Shown here one piece after another: positions 33,151 through 42,958 of a stretch of DNA of 64,000 nt (within the stretch, counting starts at the first letter, position 1; every line of letters begins with the position of its first letter). The notes under the pieces are model-generated. The model was not told the DNA's origin. It was given only the letters and a program-made list of their open reading frames with translations, and did not search any database. The translations under genes were made by a program, and so were the position numbers. The stretch is from Pseudolabrys sp. GTDB lineage: Bacteria > Pseudomonadota > Alphaproteobacteria > Rhizobiales > Xanthobacteraceae. The stretch covers positions 1,178,001 to 1,242,000 of the forward strand of contig JARYIJ010000001.1 of the NCBI GenBank assembly GCA_029980465.1, read 5' to 3'.

Positions 33151-34397
33151 CCGCGACGCTCGCGGCTCCCGGCCGCCTGCTCCATCAAACGCAATTCCTG
33201 CGGCTATGGTTCGCGCGCCTGACCAGCACGCTGAGCTACTACATAATGGCAATCGCCATCGGCTGGAAGATTTACGCCGTCACCGGCAGCGCGCTCGACC
33301 TCGGTTTCGTCGGGCTGATCCAGTTCATCCCGGCGGTGATCTTTACGTTGGCGATCGGCGAGATCGCCGACCGCTACGACCGCCGCATGATCATCCGCGC
33401 GGCGCAATGCACCAACGCCTGCGCCGCGCTTACCTTGATCGTCGTGTTCCTCGACCCCACGCCGAACGTCAAACTGCTGTTCGGCGCGGTGTTCCTGATC
33501 GGCACGGCCCGCGCGTTCGAATTGCCGGCAAGCCAATCCTTCGTGCCGGCGCTGGTGCCGCCGGCGATACTGCCGCGGGCGACGGCGGCCTGGGCCTCGG
33601 CCAATCAGGTCGCGGTCATCGGCGGCCCGGCCGCGGGCGGCTTCATCTACGCCGTGGACCCCGTGTTCGTGCCGGTCCTGGCGCTGATCCTGCTGTCGGT
33701 CGCCTTCACGCTGGTTACCTTGATCCGCGTTCAACGCCGGCCGCCGCCGCGCCACCCGCCGACGCTCAAGTCCGTGCTCGCGGGCTTCGACTATATCCGC
33801 TCGAAGCCGCGGCTGCTCGGCGTCATCACGCTCGACCTGTTCGTCGCCCTGCTCGGCGGCGTCACCGCCCTGCTGCCGATCTACGCCCACGACATCCTCC
33901 ACGCCGGACCGAGTGGGCTCGGCCTGCTGCGCTCGGCCCCGGCCATCGGCGCGCTGGCCACGACCGTGCTGCTGTCGCATTTCCCGGTCGAGCGGCGGAT
34001 CGGGGCCAAGATGTTCACCGTGGTCGCGTTGTACGGCGCCGCCACCATGCTGTTTTCGCTGTCGACCTGGCTGCCGCTGTCGATGACGGCGCTCGCTGTT
34101 CTCGGCGCCGCGGATTCGGTCAGCGTCGTCATCCGCTTCTCGCTGGTGCAGATCGAAACGCCCGACGAGATGCGCGGCCGCGTCAGCGCCATCAACTACC
34201 TGTTCGTCAACACGTCGAACACGCTCGGTGAATTCGAATCCGGCGCCGTCGCGGCCTGGCTCGGCGCGGTGTCCTCCGCCTTCATCGGCGGGCTAGGGTC
34301 GTTGCTCGTCGCCGCGATTTGGATGATCATTTTTCCGAGCCTGCGGGCGGTCGACCGCTACCAGCCCGCCAATATGGAAAACACCCAGGGAGGCTAG
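33147..34397 (+). CDS. MFS transporter (enterobactin-exporter-like)
   Basis: 416 residues, about twelve transmembrane helices. Motif A is GEIADRYDRRMIIRAAQ, followed by an AFELPASQSFVPALVPP segment typical of the MFS_3/EntS-like group. The start ATG at 33147 overlaps the GNAT stop. A substrate cannot be named; in this operon an exporter of a metabolite made by the ICL-like or epimerase enzyme is possible. The next gene starts directly after its stop. Confidence 0.85.
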   Translation: MTATLAAPGRLLHQTQFLRLWFARLTSTLSYYIMAIAIGWKIYAVTGSALDLGFVGLIQFIPAVIFTLAIGEIADRYDRRMIIRAAQCTNACAALTLIVVFLDPTPNVKLLFGAVFLIGTARAFELPASQSFVPALVPPAILPRATAAWASANQVAVIGGPAAGGFIYAVDPVFVPVLALILLSVAFTLVTLIRVQRRPPPRHPPTLKSVLAGFDYIRSKPRLLGVITLDLFVALLGGVTALLPIYAHDILHAGPSGLGLLRSAPAIGALATTVLLSHFPVERRIGAKMFTVVALYGAATMLFSLSTWLPLSMTALAVLGAADSVSVVIRFSLVQIETPDEMRGRVSAINYLFVNTSNTLGEFESGAVAAWLGAVSSAFIGGLGSLLVAAIWMIIFPSLRAVDRYQPANMENTQGG

Positions 34398-35384
34398 ATG
34401 CATATTCTCATCACCGGCGCCGCCGGCATGATCGGCCGCAAGCTCACCGCGCGCCTCATCAAGGACGGCGGCGTCGCCGGACAATCAATCGACCGGCTGA
34501 CGCTGACCGACGTCGTGGCCCCAGAGAAACCCGCGGGCTTCGGCGGCAAGGCCGATCTCGTCACCGCCGACCTCGCCAGCGAAGGCGTCGCCACAAAGCT
34601 GCTGGCCGACCGCCCGCAGATGATCTTTCATCTCGCCGGCGTGGTGTCGGGCGAAGCCGAGACCAATCTCGAAAAGGGCTATCGCGCCAACCTGCAGGGC
34701 ATGCAGGCGCTGCTCGAGACGATCCGGACCGCCGGCGGCGGCTACAAGCCGAAGGTGGTGTTCACCTCGTCGATTGCCGTGTTCGGCGCGCCGTTCCCGC
34801 CGGCCGGCATTCCCGACGACTTCCACACCACGCCGCTGACGTCCTACGGCACGCAGAAGGCGATGTGCGAGCTGCAGCTCGCCGACTACAGCCGGCGCGG
34901 CATTCTCGACGGCGTCGGCATCCGCCTGCCGACGATCTGCGTACGCCCCGGCAAGCCAAACAAGGCGGCGTCCGGGTTCTTCTCCGGCATCATCCGCGAG
35001 CCGCTCGCCGGCATGGAGGCGATTCTGCCGGTGGCCGACACGGTGCGGCACACCCACGCCTCGCCGCGCTCCGCCGTCGGCTTCCTCGTTCACGCCGCCG
35101 GCCTGCCGCGCGACAGGCTCGGCCCGCGCATCAACCTCAACATGCCGGGCGTCTGCGTCACCGTCGCCGAACAGATCGAGGCGCTCGCCCGCATCGCCGG
35201 ACCCAAGGTGGCGGCACGGATCAGGCGCGAGCCCGACGAGCTGATCATGCGCATTGTCGCCGGCTGGTCGGAGCGGTTCGACGTCAAGCGCTCGCTCGAG
35301 CTCGGCTTCACCGCGGAAAAGACCTTCGACGAGATCATCCGGGTCCATATCGAGGACGAGTTGGGCGGCAAGATCGCCCCGTAG
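34398..35384 (+). CDS. NAD-dependent epimerase/dehydratase (D-erythronate dehydrogenase-like)
   Basis: 328 residues, extended short-chain dehydrogenase. The Rossmann motif is MHILITGAAGMIGRKLTARL, the catalytic Ser in VFTSSIAVFGAPFPP and YxxxK in TSYGTQKAMCELQLADYSRR. The tail (ADTVRHTHASPRSAVGFLVH onwards) matches the DenD-type dehydrogenases that oxidise C4 aldonates. The name is inferred from overall resemblance; the true substrate is not certain. GGGAGG lies nine bases before the ATG, and a palindromic repeat starts right after its stop. Confidence 0.82.
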   Translation: MHILITGAAGMIGRKLTARLIKDGGVAGQSIDRLTLTDVVAPEKPAGFGGKADLVTADLASEGVATKLLADRPQMIFHLAGVVSGEAETNLEKGYRANLQGMQALLETIRTAGGGYKPKVVFTSSIAVFGAPFPPAGIPDDFHTTPLTSYGTQKAMCELQLADYSRRGILDGVGIRLPTICVRPGKPNKAASGFFSGIIREPLAGMEAILPVADTVRHTHASPRSAVGFLVHAAGLPRDRLGPRINLNMPGVCVTVAEQIEALARIAGPKVAARIRREPDELIMRIVAGWSERFDVKRSLELGFTAEKTFDEIIRVHIEDELGGKIAP

Positions 35385-35456
35385 CGGTCATGCCCCGCGA
35401 AAGCGGGGCATCCCGTCCATACCGCAAGCGCCGTGATGACTGGATCGTCCGCCTTC

Positions 35457-36724
35457 TGTTCAGCCTGGGGACATAGATGACGCCTGTTCGGAGACATGGC
35501 TGACAGATTGATGGTTGGTCAAGTCAATGGTTGCGATCTGATGGGCTGCGAAGAAGATGCCATAGCGACCGTCGGTACTGAGGGGTCGGATGGCGAGACG
35601 CTCGCCGCGGAAGGCTTGTGGGACTTTCCACAGCCGCCCCTTGAAGCTGACATAGGCTTTGGTGGTTGAGACCGAGCGAACGATCTCACAGTCATCGTAT
35701 TCAACCTCGGGCAGGCGGTCGGGCATTGGCCGCATGCTCGGCCGATAGCGGCTTGCCGGCACCTCCTGGTCGAGCGCTTCGTGCGGTCGATCGAGATTGT
35801 AGACGTCACGCCAGCGATCGAGCGTGCGCTGGACAGCAGCAAGATTGCGAAAGCGCTCGAAGGCGAACACCTCGGCCTTGAGCGTGCGATGAAAGCGCTC
35901 GTTCTTGCCGCGGCTCTGCGGGTGATAAGGCCTGCTGTGGATCACCCCGACGCCGAGCTTCAACAGCCAGACGCCGAGCCTGGTCCAGGGCTCGTCGAGG
36001 GTAAACCCCCAAGGACCGCCGTTGTCGACGAACACCGCCTCCGGCAGCCCGTAGCGGCGGAATGTCGTCTGCAGGTGCATTTTGACCGTCGTTCCTTGCT
36101 CATTCGCGCATGCTGCCAGGCACAAGGCAAAGCGCGAATGATCGTCGATCATGGTCAGCGGATGACACGATGCGCCGTCGCCGAGCGGCATGTGACCCTT
36201 GAAGTCCATCTGCCAGAGCAGGTTCGGCGCCTGCTTCTCGAACCGCCGATAGGGCTGGCCGGGGGTGCCGGCCGGCGGCGGGACGCGGCCGTGCCGCTGC
36301 AGAATGGCGTGCACGGTCGAGACCGCAGGAACATGCTGCCTTGTGCGCGCAAGGCAGCGGGCGATCTTGCGCGCTCCCCACACCGGATGCGCATCACGCA
36401 CCGCCAGCACCGCAGCTTCGATGGCTGCGTCACTGCGAGCAGGACTAGCGAGCGGCCGGCGCGAATGATCCGCGAGCTCGGTCTCGCCAGCCGCAAACCG
36501 ATCCAGCCATTTGTAACCCACCGTCGAGCTGATCCCAAAGCGACGGCAAAGCTCCCGCCGGTTCACACCCTCTTGCATTGCAAGTCGCACAAACTCACGA
36601 CGCTGATCCACGACAGACACCTCGCGCCACGGCATGGACGGCCTCCCTTGCAGCCGAATCCACGCAATGATGATGTGTCAGCCATGTCCCCGAACACCTG
36701 TCAGTCATGTGTCCGGGCTGAACA
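35457..36724 (-). mobile_element. IS481-family insertion sequence, copy 1
   Basis: 1268 bp with ends TGTTCAGCCTGGGG and, inverted, TGTTCAGCCCGGAC; a second inner match TGTTCGG(G/A)GACATGGCTGAC recurs near both ends. The flanks are CTTC on each side, a 4-bp target duplication equal to the loop of a host hairpin. The insert encodes one transposase on the minus strand. It is nearly identical to copy 2 at 57618-58885, with about four base differences by eye. Confidence 0.9.
35460..36635 (-). CDS. IS481-family transposase
   Basis: 391 residues with an N-terminal helix-turn-helix (NRRELCRRFGISSTVGYKWL) and an rve/RNase-H-like DDE core: Asp in LLWQMDFKGHMPLGDG, Asp in AVFVDNGGPWGF and Glu in HPQSRGKNERFHRTLKAEVF. 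The three acids are intact, so it is probably active. It differs from copy 2 at three residues (Arg4/His, an Arg/Gly in ARTRQHVP and a Gln/Arg in LQRHGRVPP). It moves the element by cut and paste. Confidence 0.92.
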   Translation of the reverse strand: MPWREVSVVDQRREFVRLAMQEGVNRRELCRRFGISSTVGYKWLDRFAAGETELADHSRRPLASPARSDAAIEAAVLAVRDAHPVWGARKIARCLARTRQHVPAVSTVHAILQRHGRVPPPAGTPGQPYRRFEKQAPNLLWQMDFKGHMPLGDGASCHPLTMIDDHSRFALCLAACANEQGTTVKMHLQTTFRRYGLPEAVFVDNGGPWGFTLDEPWTRLGVWLLKLGVGVIHSRPYHPQSRGKNERFHRTLKAEVFAFERFRNLAAVQRTLDRWRDVYNLDRPHEALDQEVPASRYRPSMRPMPDRLPEVEYDDCEIVRSVSTTKAYVSFKGRLWKVPQAFRGERLAIRPLSTDGRYGIFFAAHQIATIDLTNHQSVSHVSEQASSMSPG

Positions 36725-36786
36725 CTTCGCGGACGATGACGGTCTTTAATCCTTGCACCTCTTGCGCGACACCTTAAATTCACCCG

Positions 36787-37611
36787 ATGACCTACGTCGA
36801 CGCCGCCGTCGCCCCGCCCCGCAAGACCGGCCAGATCAAGATTCACGGACCGGCCGCCTTCGAAGGCATGCGCAAGGCCGGCCAGCTCGTGGCCGAGTGC
36901 CTCGACCTGCTGGTTCCGGAAGTGAAGCCGGGCGTCACTACCGACCATCTCGACCGGATCGTCGCGGCGTTCGCGCAAGAGCGCGGCGCGCTGCCGGCGA
37001 CGCTGATGTACCGCGGCTATACCAAATCGATCTGCACGTCGATCAACCACGTCGTCTGTCACGGCATCCCGAATGACAAGCCGATGAAGGACGGCGACAT
37101 CGTCAATATCGACGTGACGCTGATCCTCGACGGCTGGCACGGCGATTCCAGCCGCATGTACGCGGTCGGCAACATACCCCGCCGCGCCGAGCGGCTGATC
37201 GAGGTGACCTACGAGTCGATGATGCGCGGCATCGCCGCGATCCGGCCCGGCGCCACCACCGGCGACATCGGCCACGCCATCCAGTCCTACGTCGAGACCC
37301 AGCACATGAGCGTGGTGCGCGATTTCTGCGGCCACGGCCTCGGCCGGCTGTTCCACGACGAGCCGAACATCGTCCACGTCGGACGGCCCGGCGAAGGCGT
37401 CGTGCTCAAGCCCGGCATGTTCTTCACGGTCGAGCCGATGATCAATCTCGGCCGTCCGCACGTGAAGGTGCTTTCCGACGGCTGGACCGCGGTGACGCGC
37501 GACCGCTCGCTGTCGGCGCAGTTCGAGCATACGGTCGGCGTCACGGCCGACGGCGTCGAGGTCTTCACCTTTTCGCCGAAGAAGCTCGACAAGCCGCCCT
37601 ACCAGGCCTGA
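36787..37611 (+). CDS. map: Type I methionine aminopeptidase
   Basis: Removes N-terminal Met from nascent proteins. 274 residues of the pita-bread fold; the metal ligands are seen in VNIDVTLILDGWHGDSSRMY (two Asp), GHGLGRLFHDEPNIVH (His) and FFTVEPMINLG (Glu), with a last Glu in QFEHTVGVTADGVEVF. It is a housekeeping gene, commonly followed by radC in this order, as here. No strong ribosome site is visible before the ATG. IS481 copy 1 ends about 60 bases upstream and may have displaced part of the native promoter. Confidence 0.92.
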   Translation: MTYVDAAVAPPRKTGQIKIHGPAAFEGMRKAGQLVAECLDLLVPEVKPGVTTDHLDRIVAAFAQERGALPATLMYRGYTKSICTSINHVVCHGIPNDKPMKDGDIVNIDVTLILDGWHGDSSRMYAVGNIPRRAERLIEVTYESMMRGIAAIRPGATTGDIGHAIQSYVETQHMSVVRDFCGHGLGRLFHDEPNIVHVGRPGEGVVLKPGMFFTVEPMINLGRPHVKVLSDGWTAVTRDRSLSAQFEHTVGVTADGVEVFTFSPKKLDKPPYQA

Positions 37612-37643
37612 CCTCCCCTTCTCCGCCCGTTCCCGCATCCGCC

Positions 37644-37697
37644 GGAGCCTGTCATCGGGCCGCGCTTTGCGCGGACCCGTTGGCGGGTGCAGGCTCC
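37644..37697. repeat. Nested palindrome between map and radC
   Basis: GGAGCCTG (37644-37651) pairs with CAGGCTCC (37690-37697), and between them GGGCCGCGC-TTT-GCGCGG forms an inner hairpin. The inner GGGCCGCGC motif recurs in the dispersed repeats at 28108 and 52801. It may protect the map mRNA end. Confidence 0.5.
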
Positions 37698-37767
37698 AGC
37701 GGGACTCCAACAGCAAGGCACCGGGTCTCGACTTTCGCAGGGACGAGCGGGGAAATAAGCTGCCGGC

Positions 37768-38490
37768 ATGGCGAAGCAGCAGGAGCGTCTGAACAAAAAA
37801 ACCGGCGTGACGGAGGCGCCGCCGCATTATCTCGGTCATCGCGAGCGGCTGCGGACCCGCTTCCGCGACGCCGGTCCCGACGCGGTCAGCGATTACGAAC
37901 TGCTCGAGCTCGTGCTATTCCGCGCGCTGCCGCGGCGCGACCTCAAGCCACTGTGCAAGGAGCTGGTGGCCAAATTCGGCTCCTTCGCCGAGGTGCTGGC
38001 GGCGCCGGAAACGCGGCTCGCCGAAATCCAGGGGCTCGGCCCGTCCGCGATCACCGATCTCAAGATCGTGCAGGCCGCCGCGGCGCGGCTCGCCCGTGGC
38101 CAGGTGCAGAAGCGCCAGGTGCTGTCATCGTGGTCGAACGTGCTCGATTACTGCCGCACGGCCATGGCGTTCGCCGACAAGGAGCAGTTCCGCATCCTGT
38201 TTCTCGACAAGCGCAACCAGTTGATCGCCGACGAGGTGCAGCAGAAGGGCACGGTCGATCACACCCCGGTCTATCCGCGCGAGGTGGTGAAGCGCGCGCT
38301 CGAGCTCTCGGCCACCGCGCTCATCCTCGTCCACAACCACCCTTCCGGCGATCCGACACCGTCGCGCGCCGACATCCTGATGACTGAGGCTATCGTCGAC
38401 GTCGCCAGGCCGCTCGGCATCACCGTTCACGATCACATCGTCGTCGGCAAGGACGGCCACGCCAGCTTCAAGAGCCTGAAGCTGATCTGA
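37768..38490 (+). CDS. radC: RadC-family JAB-domain protein
   Basis: 240 residues. An N-terminal helix-hairpin-helix region ([17 protein letters not shown]) is followed by the MPN/JAB zinc domain with the motif [15 protein letters not shown] at about residue 189 and [15 protein letters not shown] before it. Despite the name, RadC members are not DNA repair proteins with certainty; they are candidate metallopeptidases or nucleases. It follows map on the same strand, 157 bases apart with a hairpin between. Confidence 0.9.
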   Translation: MAKQQERLNKKTGVTEAPPHYLGHRERLRTRFRDAGPDAVSDYELLELVLFRALPRRDLKPLCKELVAKFGSFAEVLAAPETRLAEIQGLGPSAITDLKIVQAAAARLARGQVQKRQVLSSWSNVLDYCRTAMAFADKEQFRILFLDKRNQLIADEVQQKGTVDHTPVYPREVVKRALELSATALILVHNHPSGDPTPSRADILMTEAIVDVARPLGITVHDHIVVGKDGHASFKSLKLI

Positions 38491-38491
38491 T

Positions 38492-39172
38492 CTACTGCCG
38501 CACCAGCGTGTACGGATTGCTGCTGGCGGGAATCCGCAGCCACGTATTGGTGTCGTCCTGCTCGAACCGCCAGGCATTGCCACGCTCTGGCGCGATCTGA
38601 AGTTCGTCGCCGTCGAGCGACCAGTGCCTGAAATTGAGCCGGGCGATGGCGGGATCGCAGCCCGGTTTCACCGCGAGTGCGAATCCCCGGTCGGCCGGCG
38701 TCGCCGTCAACGAAATAACGCACAAGGGCTTGCCGGTGCCGCGCACCAGCGCCCAATCGCCGGTGGCCTGATCGAGCGGCACCGTCTTGGGCGCGGCATC
38801 GGCGGCGTTCTGCAGGAACAGCACGCCGAAGCCCGGCGTCGGCGCCTCGAACATGCCGGTCTCGACTTCGCTGAATTCGGCGAGCGCGTTGCCCTGGCCG
38901 TCGACAAAGCGCAGCAGGTCGTTGTCCGGGTAATTCCAGAACGCGACATCCTTCACGAACGGGAATTGTCCGGCGCATTTGGGGTCGAACTCGACGCGAT
39001 AACCCGCGCCGACCCGGTCAGCCTTGAAGGTGACGGTGCAAACGCGGTCATGCCCCGCGTTGGAGAACTCCCACGAGCCCAGCATCTCCTTGGCCGACTC
39101 GTTGATGCCCTGCGCAGCCGCCGCGCCGGTCAGCGCCAGAATGAAAAGTGCAGCCACGCCGAGGCGGCGCAT
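38492..39172 (-). CDS. AprI/Inh-family protease inhibitor-like exported protein
   Basis: 226 residues from the ATG at 39172. Signal peptide MRRLGVAALFILALTGAAAA, then two similar beta-rich units: MLGSWEFSNAGHDRVCTVTF and then TGDWALVRGTGKPLCVISLT, each carrying a W and a Cys, matching the AprI/Inh (Omp19-like) beta-barrel. In other bacteria such proteins inhibit secreted metalloproteases. The duplicate makes it about twice the size of a single inhibitor domain. No secreted protease is nearby. Confidence 0.75.
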   Translation of the reverse strand: MRRLGVAALFILALTGAAAAQGINESAKEMLGSWEFSNAGHDRVCTVTFKADRVGAGYRVEFDPKCAGQFPFVKDVAFWNYPDNDLLRFVDGQGNALAEFSEVETGMFEAPTPGFGVLFLQNAADAAPKTVPLDQATGDWALVRGTGKPLCVISLTATPADRGFALAVKPGCDPAIARLNFRHWSLDGDELQIAPERGNAWRFEQDDTNTWLRIPASSNPYTLVRQ

Positions 39173-39204
39173 GTCAGTCCTCTCCGGACCCGTCCGCTCC
39201 GATC

Positions 39205-40188
39205 CTACTTCTTTTTTGGCGGATATGGCGTTTCCGATACCGGCGTCAGCGGCGGTTTGCCGTCCGCCCAAGCCAGGATGTTGTCGACCACCAGTTGGTC
39301 CATCGCCTGGCGCGTCGCCTCGCTCGCCGAGCCGAGATGCGGAAACAGCACGACATGCTCCATCTCCAGCAACTCCTTCGGGACTTGCGGCTCGTTGACG
39401 AATACGTCGAGGCCGGCCGAATAGATGGTGCGGTTCTTCAGCGCTTCGATCAGGGCCGGCTCGTCGATCACCGAGCCACGCGCCATGTTGATGACGATGC
39501 CGCGCGAGCCCAGCGCCTCAAGAACCTCCTTGTTGATGAGATTCCGGGTGGCGGCGCCGCCGGGCACGATCACCATCAGCGTATCGACGTCGCGCGCCAT
39601 GTCGAGAAGCTTCGGATAGTACTTGTAGCCGGCCCCCGCCTGCGGATTGCGGGTGTGATAGACGACCGGCACGCCGAATGCTTCGAGCCGTTTGGCGATG
39701 GCCTTGCCGATCCGGCCCATGCCGACCATGCCGATCGTGCGATCGCGCAGCGTCGCCTTCGACAGCGGATAGTGGCCCTGCGACGCCCACTTGCCGGCGC
39801 GCACGTAACGATCCGCCTGCGGAAACTCGCGCACCGTGCACAGCAGCAGCCCGAGCGCCGTATCCGCGACCTCCTCATTGAGGACGTTCGGCGTGTTGGT
39901 GACGATGATGCCGTTCTCGCCCGCCCATTTGGCGTCGACGTGATCGTAGCCGACGCCGAAGCTCGAAATCTGCTCCAGCTTCGGCAATTTCCGCATGAAC
40001 GCCGCGTCAAGCCGGTTGGCGGTGTAGGCGACGGCGACGGCGCGGACCTTGTCGCCGATGGAACGCAGGAACTCGTCTTCCCTGCCCTTGGCGTCGATCA
40101 TGTAGTGGAGCGTGACCCTGGGCTCGAGGCCCTTCACCATGACCGGCTTCTTGTGACCCAACAGCAATACGTCCGGCTTGCCGGCCAT
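39205..40188 (-). CDS. D-isomer-specific 2-hydroxyacid dehydrogenase (glyoxylate/hydroxypyruvate reductase-like)
   Basis: 327 residues from the ATG at 40188 (MAGKPDVLLLGHKKP). NAD(P)-binding motif IGMVGMGRIGKAIAKRLEAF, catalytic Arg in VINMARGSVIDEPALIEAL, Glu in VFVNEPQVPKELLEMEHVVL, and His in FPHLGSASEATRQAMDQLV. The protein class reduces glyoxylate, hydroxypyruvate or related 2-oxo acids. An aminotransferase that makes hydroxypyruvate lies at 56039, but it is not adjacent. Divergent from the ABC transporter operon. Confidence 0.87.
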   Translation of the reverse strand: MAGKPDVLLLGHKKPVMVKGLEPRVTLHYMIDAKGREDEFLRSIGDKVRAVAVAYTANRLDAAFMRKLPKLEQISSFGVGYDHVDAKWAGENGIIVTNTPNVLNEEVADTALGLLLCTVREFPQADRYVRAGKWASQGHYPLSKATLRDRTIGMVGMGRIGKAIAKRLEAFGVPVVYHTRNPQAGAGYKYYPKLLDMARDVDTLMVIVPGGAATRNLINKEVLEALGSRGIVINMARGSVIDEPALIEALKNRTIYSAGLDVFVNEPQVPKELLEMEHVVLFPHLGSASEATRQAMDQLVVDNILAWADGKPPLTPVSETPYPPKKK

Positions 40189-40199
40189 CTTGACTCTCC

Positions 40200-40430
40200 G
40201 TCCATTTCGCAATTCGTCGCATCCAGAGACGAAATCCGCGGCAAGGAGTCAATTGTCTTGCCATAATCACCAGAAAACAGGCGTGGTGGGCGAACGGGCG
40301 TTGCCCCGTCGCGGCGTTCGCGATATTTTTTGCCAATCGCCCTCAAATTTTGGCTAGGCTGCGGTCCGGATTTCGCTGCCAAGCAAAAATGTGGCCGCCA
40401 AGGCCGCAAGCGTTCAGGAGTGTTCGGGAG
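40200..40430 (+). promoter_or_regulatory. Divergent promoter region upstream of the ABC importer operon
   Basis: Between the two divergent genes a GC-poor stretch, TTGCCAATCGCCCTCAAAT with the following TTGGCTAGGC, could be a sigma-70-type promoter (TTGCCA, about 17 bases, GCTAGG) for the ABC importer. The ribosome site GGGAGGAAAA is directly before the ATG at 40436. No clear operator is seen. Confidence 0.3.
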
Positions 40431-40435
40431 GAAAA

Positions 40436-41497
<1,062 letters not shown>

Positions 41498-41529
41498 GAC
41501 GCGTTGCAAACATGAACGGAGGAAATGCC

Positions 41530-42852
41530 ATGAACAGATTTACGCGCCGTACGCTCGTCAAGGGCGGCACGGCTTTCGGTGCGGCGGCCGCATTGACCGG
41601 CCCCGCCCTGCTCGACTGGGCGAAGGCCTGGGCGCAGAACGCGCCCTGGAAGCCTGAGAAGGGCGCCAAGCTCTCGATGCTGCGCTGGAAATACTTCGTG
41701 AAGTCTGAGGACGACGCCTTCGTCAAGCTGATCGCCGCCTTCTCCAAGGCGACGGGCGTGCCGGTCGAGATTTCGCGCGAGTCCTATGAGGACGTGCAGC
41801 CGAAAGCGTCGGTCGCTGCCAACACCGGCACCGGTCCGGACCTGTTCTGGGGCCTCTATTCGCTGCCGCACCTGTTCCCGCAGAAGTGCATCAACGTCAG
41901 CGACGTCTGCGATTATCTCGGCAAGAAATACGGCGGCTGGGTCGACAGCGCGATCAAATACGGCCACGAGGGCAACAAGTGGATCTGCGTTCCGGTTTGC
42001 TATTCCGGCGCGCTGATGAACTACCGCCTCGAAGCCTCGAAGAAAGCCGGCTTCTCGAAATTCCCCGACAAGCTCGACGCCTTCCTCGAATACACCAAGG
42101 CGATGAAGGCGCAGGGCACGCCCGGCGGCTTCGCGCTCGGTCATGCTTCGGGTGACGCCAACAGCTGGGCGCACTGGTGCCTGTGGTCGAATGGCGGCGA
42201 AACCGTCGACAAGAACGACAAGGTGATCATCAACTCGCCCGAGACCGCCAAGGCGCTGGAATACGGCAAGGCGCTCTATGCCAACATGATCTCCGGCACC
42301 GCGGCCTGGAATGATGCCTCCAACAACAAGGCGTTCCTCGCCGGCGACATCTACTGGACCAACAACGGCATCTCGATCTACGTCGCAGCGAAAAGTGATC
42401 CGTCGAAAAAGCACATCGCCGAGGACATGAACCACGCCTACTTCCCGGTCGGCGTCAGCGGCAAGCCGACCGAATTGCACCTGATGTATCCGGTGCTGGC
42501 GATGACCTACACGAAGTATCCGCAGGCCTGTAAGGCGCTGATGGCGTTCATGCTGGAAGCGGACAACTTCAACCCGTGGCTCGAGGCGGCGCAGGGCTAT
42601 CTCACGCACTGTCTCAATGCCTACGACAAGAACCCGGTGTGGACCGCCGATCCGAAGACGACGCCGTTCCGCGACGTCGCCAAGCGTACGCGCACGGCCG
42701 GCGGCCTCGGGTCGGTCGGCGAGAAGGCGGCGACTGCGATCTCCGACTTCATCGTCGTCGACATGTTCGCGAACTACTGCACGGGCCGCGAGGACGTGAA
42801 GGGCGCGATCTCTATCGCCGAACGGGCGCTAAAGCGCATCTATCGCTCGTAG
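41530..42852 (+). CDS. Extracellular solute-binding protein with Tat signal
   Basis: 440 residues. A twin-arginine signal peptide, MNRFTRRTLVKGGTAFGAAA, exports a folded protein. The mature part is a family-1 solute-binding protein: NTGTGPDLFWGLYSLPHLFP, then FLAGDIYWTNNGISIYVAAK, with Trp residues typical of sugar stacking. Cys pairs (KCINVSDVCDY, CVPVCYSG) are unusual for the family and may form disulfides. GGAGGAAATGCC gives a strong ribosome site for 41530. A large hairpin follows its stop, which can protect this part of the mRNA. The ligand is unknown. Confidence 0.9.
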   Translation: MNRFTRRTLVKGGTAFGAAAALTGPALLDWAKAWAQNAPWKPEKGAKLSMLRWKYFVKSEDDAFVKLIAAFSKATGVPVEISRESYEDVQPKASVAANTGTGPDLFWGLYSLPHLFPQKCINVSDVCDYLGKKYGGWVDSAIKYGHEGNKWICVPVCYSGALMNYRLEASKKAGFSKFPDKLDAFLEYTKAMKAQGTPGGFALGHASGDANSWAHWCLWSNGGETVDKNDKVIINSPETAKALEYGKALYANMISGTAAWNDASNNKAFLAGDIYWTNNGISIYVAAKSDPSKKHIAEDMNHAYFPVGVSGKPTELHLMYPVLAMTYTKYPQACKALMAFMLEADNFNPWLEAAQGYLTHCLNAYDKNPVWTADPKTTPFRDVAKRTRTAGGLGSVGEKAATAISDFIVVDMFANYCTGREDVKGAISIAERALKRIYRS

Positions 42853-42870
42853 ACGCGATCGAAAAGACGA

Positions 42871-42938
42871 CGTCATGGCCGGGCATAGCCGTTCGAAGAA
42901 CGGCGTTCTTTCAGAACGGCTATGTCCCGGCCGTGACG
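42871..42938. repeat. Long intergenic hairpin between the binding protein and first permease genes
   Basis: GTCATGGCCGGGCATAGCC... pairs with ...GGCTATGTCCCGGCCGTGAC over about 23 bases with one bulge and one mismatch. It lies 18 bases after the binding-protein stop and ends about 20 before the permease start. Boundaries match the CGTCAT/ATGACG family. In RNA it would be a strong structure within the operon. Confidence 0.7.
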
Positions 42939-42958
42939 CCGAGCATTAAGGACCGAGA

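Larger units (their letters stand above)
35386..36742. repeat. Bipartite palindromic repeat split by IS481 copy 1
   Basis: Hairpin 1 is ATGCCCCGC-GAAA-GCGGGGCAT (35390-35411). Hairpin 2 was ATCGTCCGC-CTTC-GCGGACGAT; its left arm is 35444-35452, loop 35453-35456, right arm 36729-36737, and the IS sits between two copies of the loop. The ends read GTCATGCC and GATGACGG, the family's usual boundaries. Its start adjoins the epimerase stop. Confidence 0.75.
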
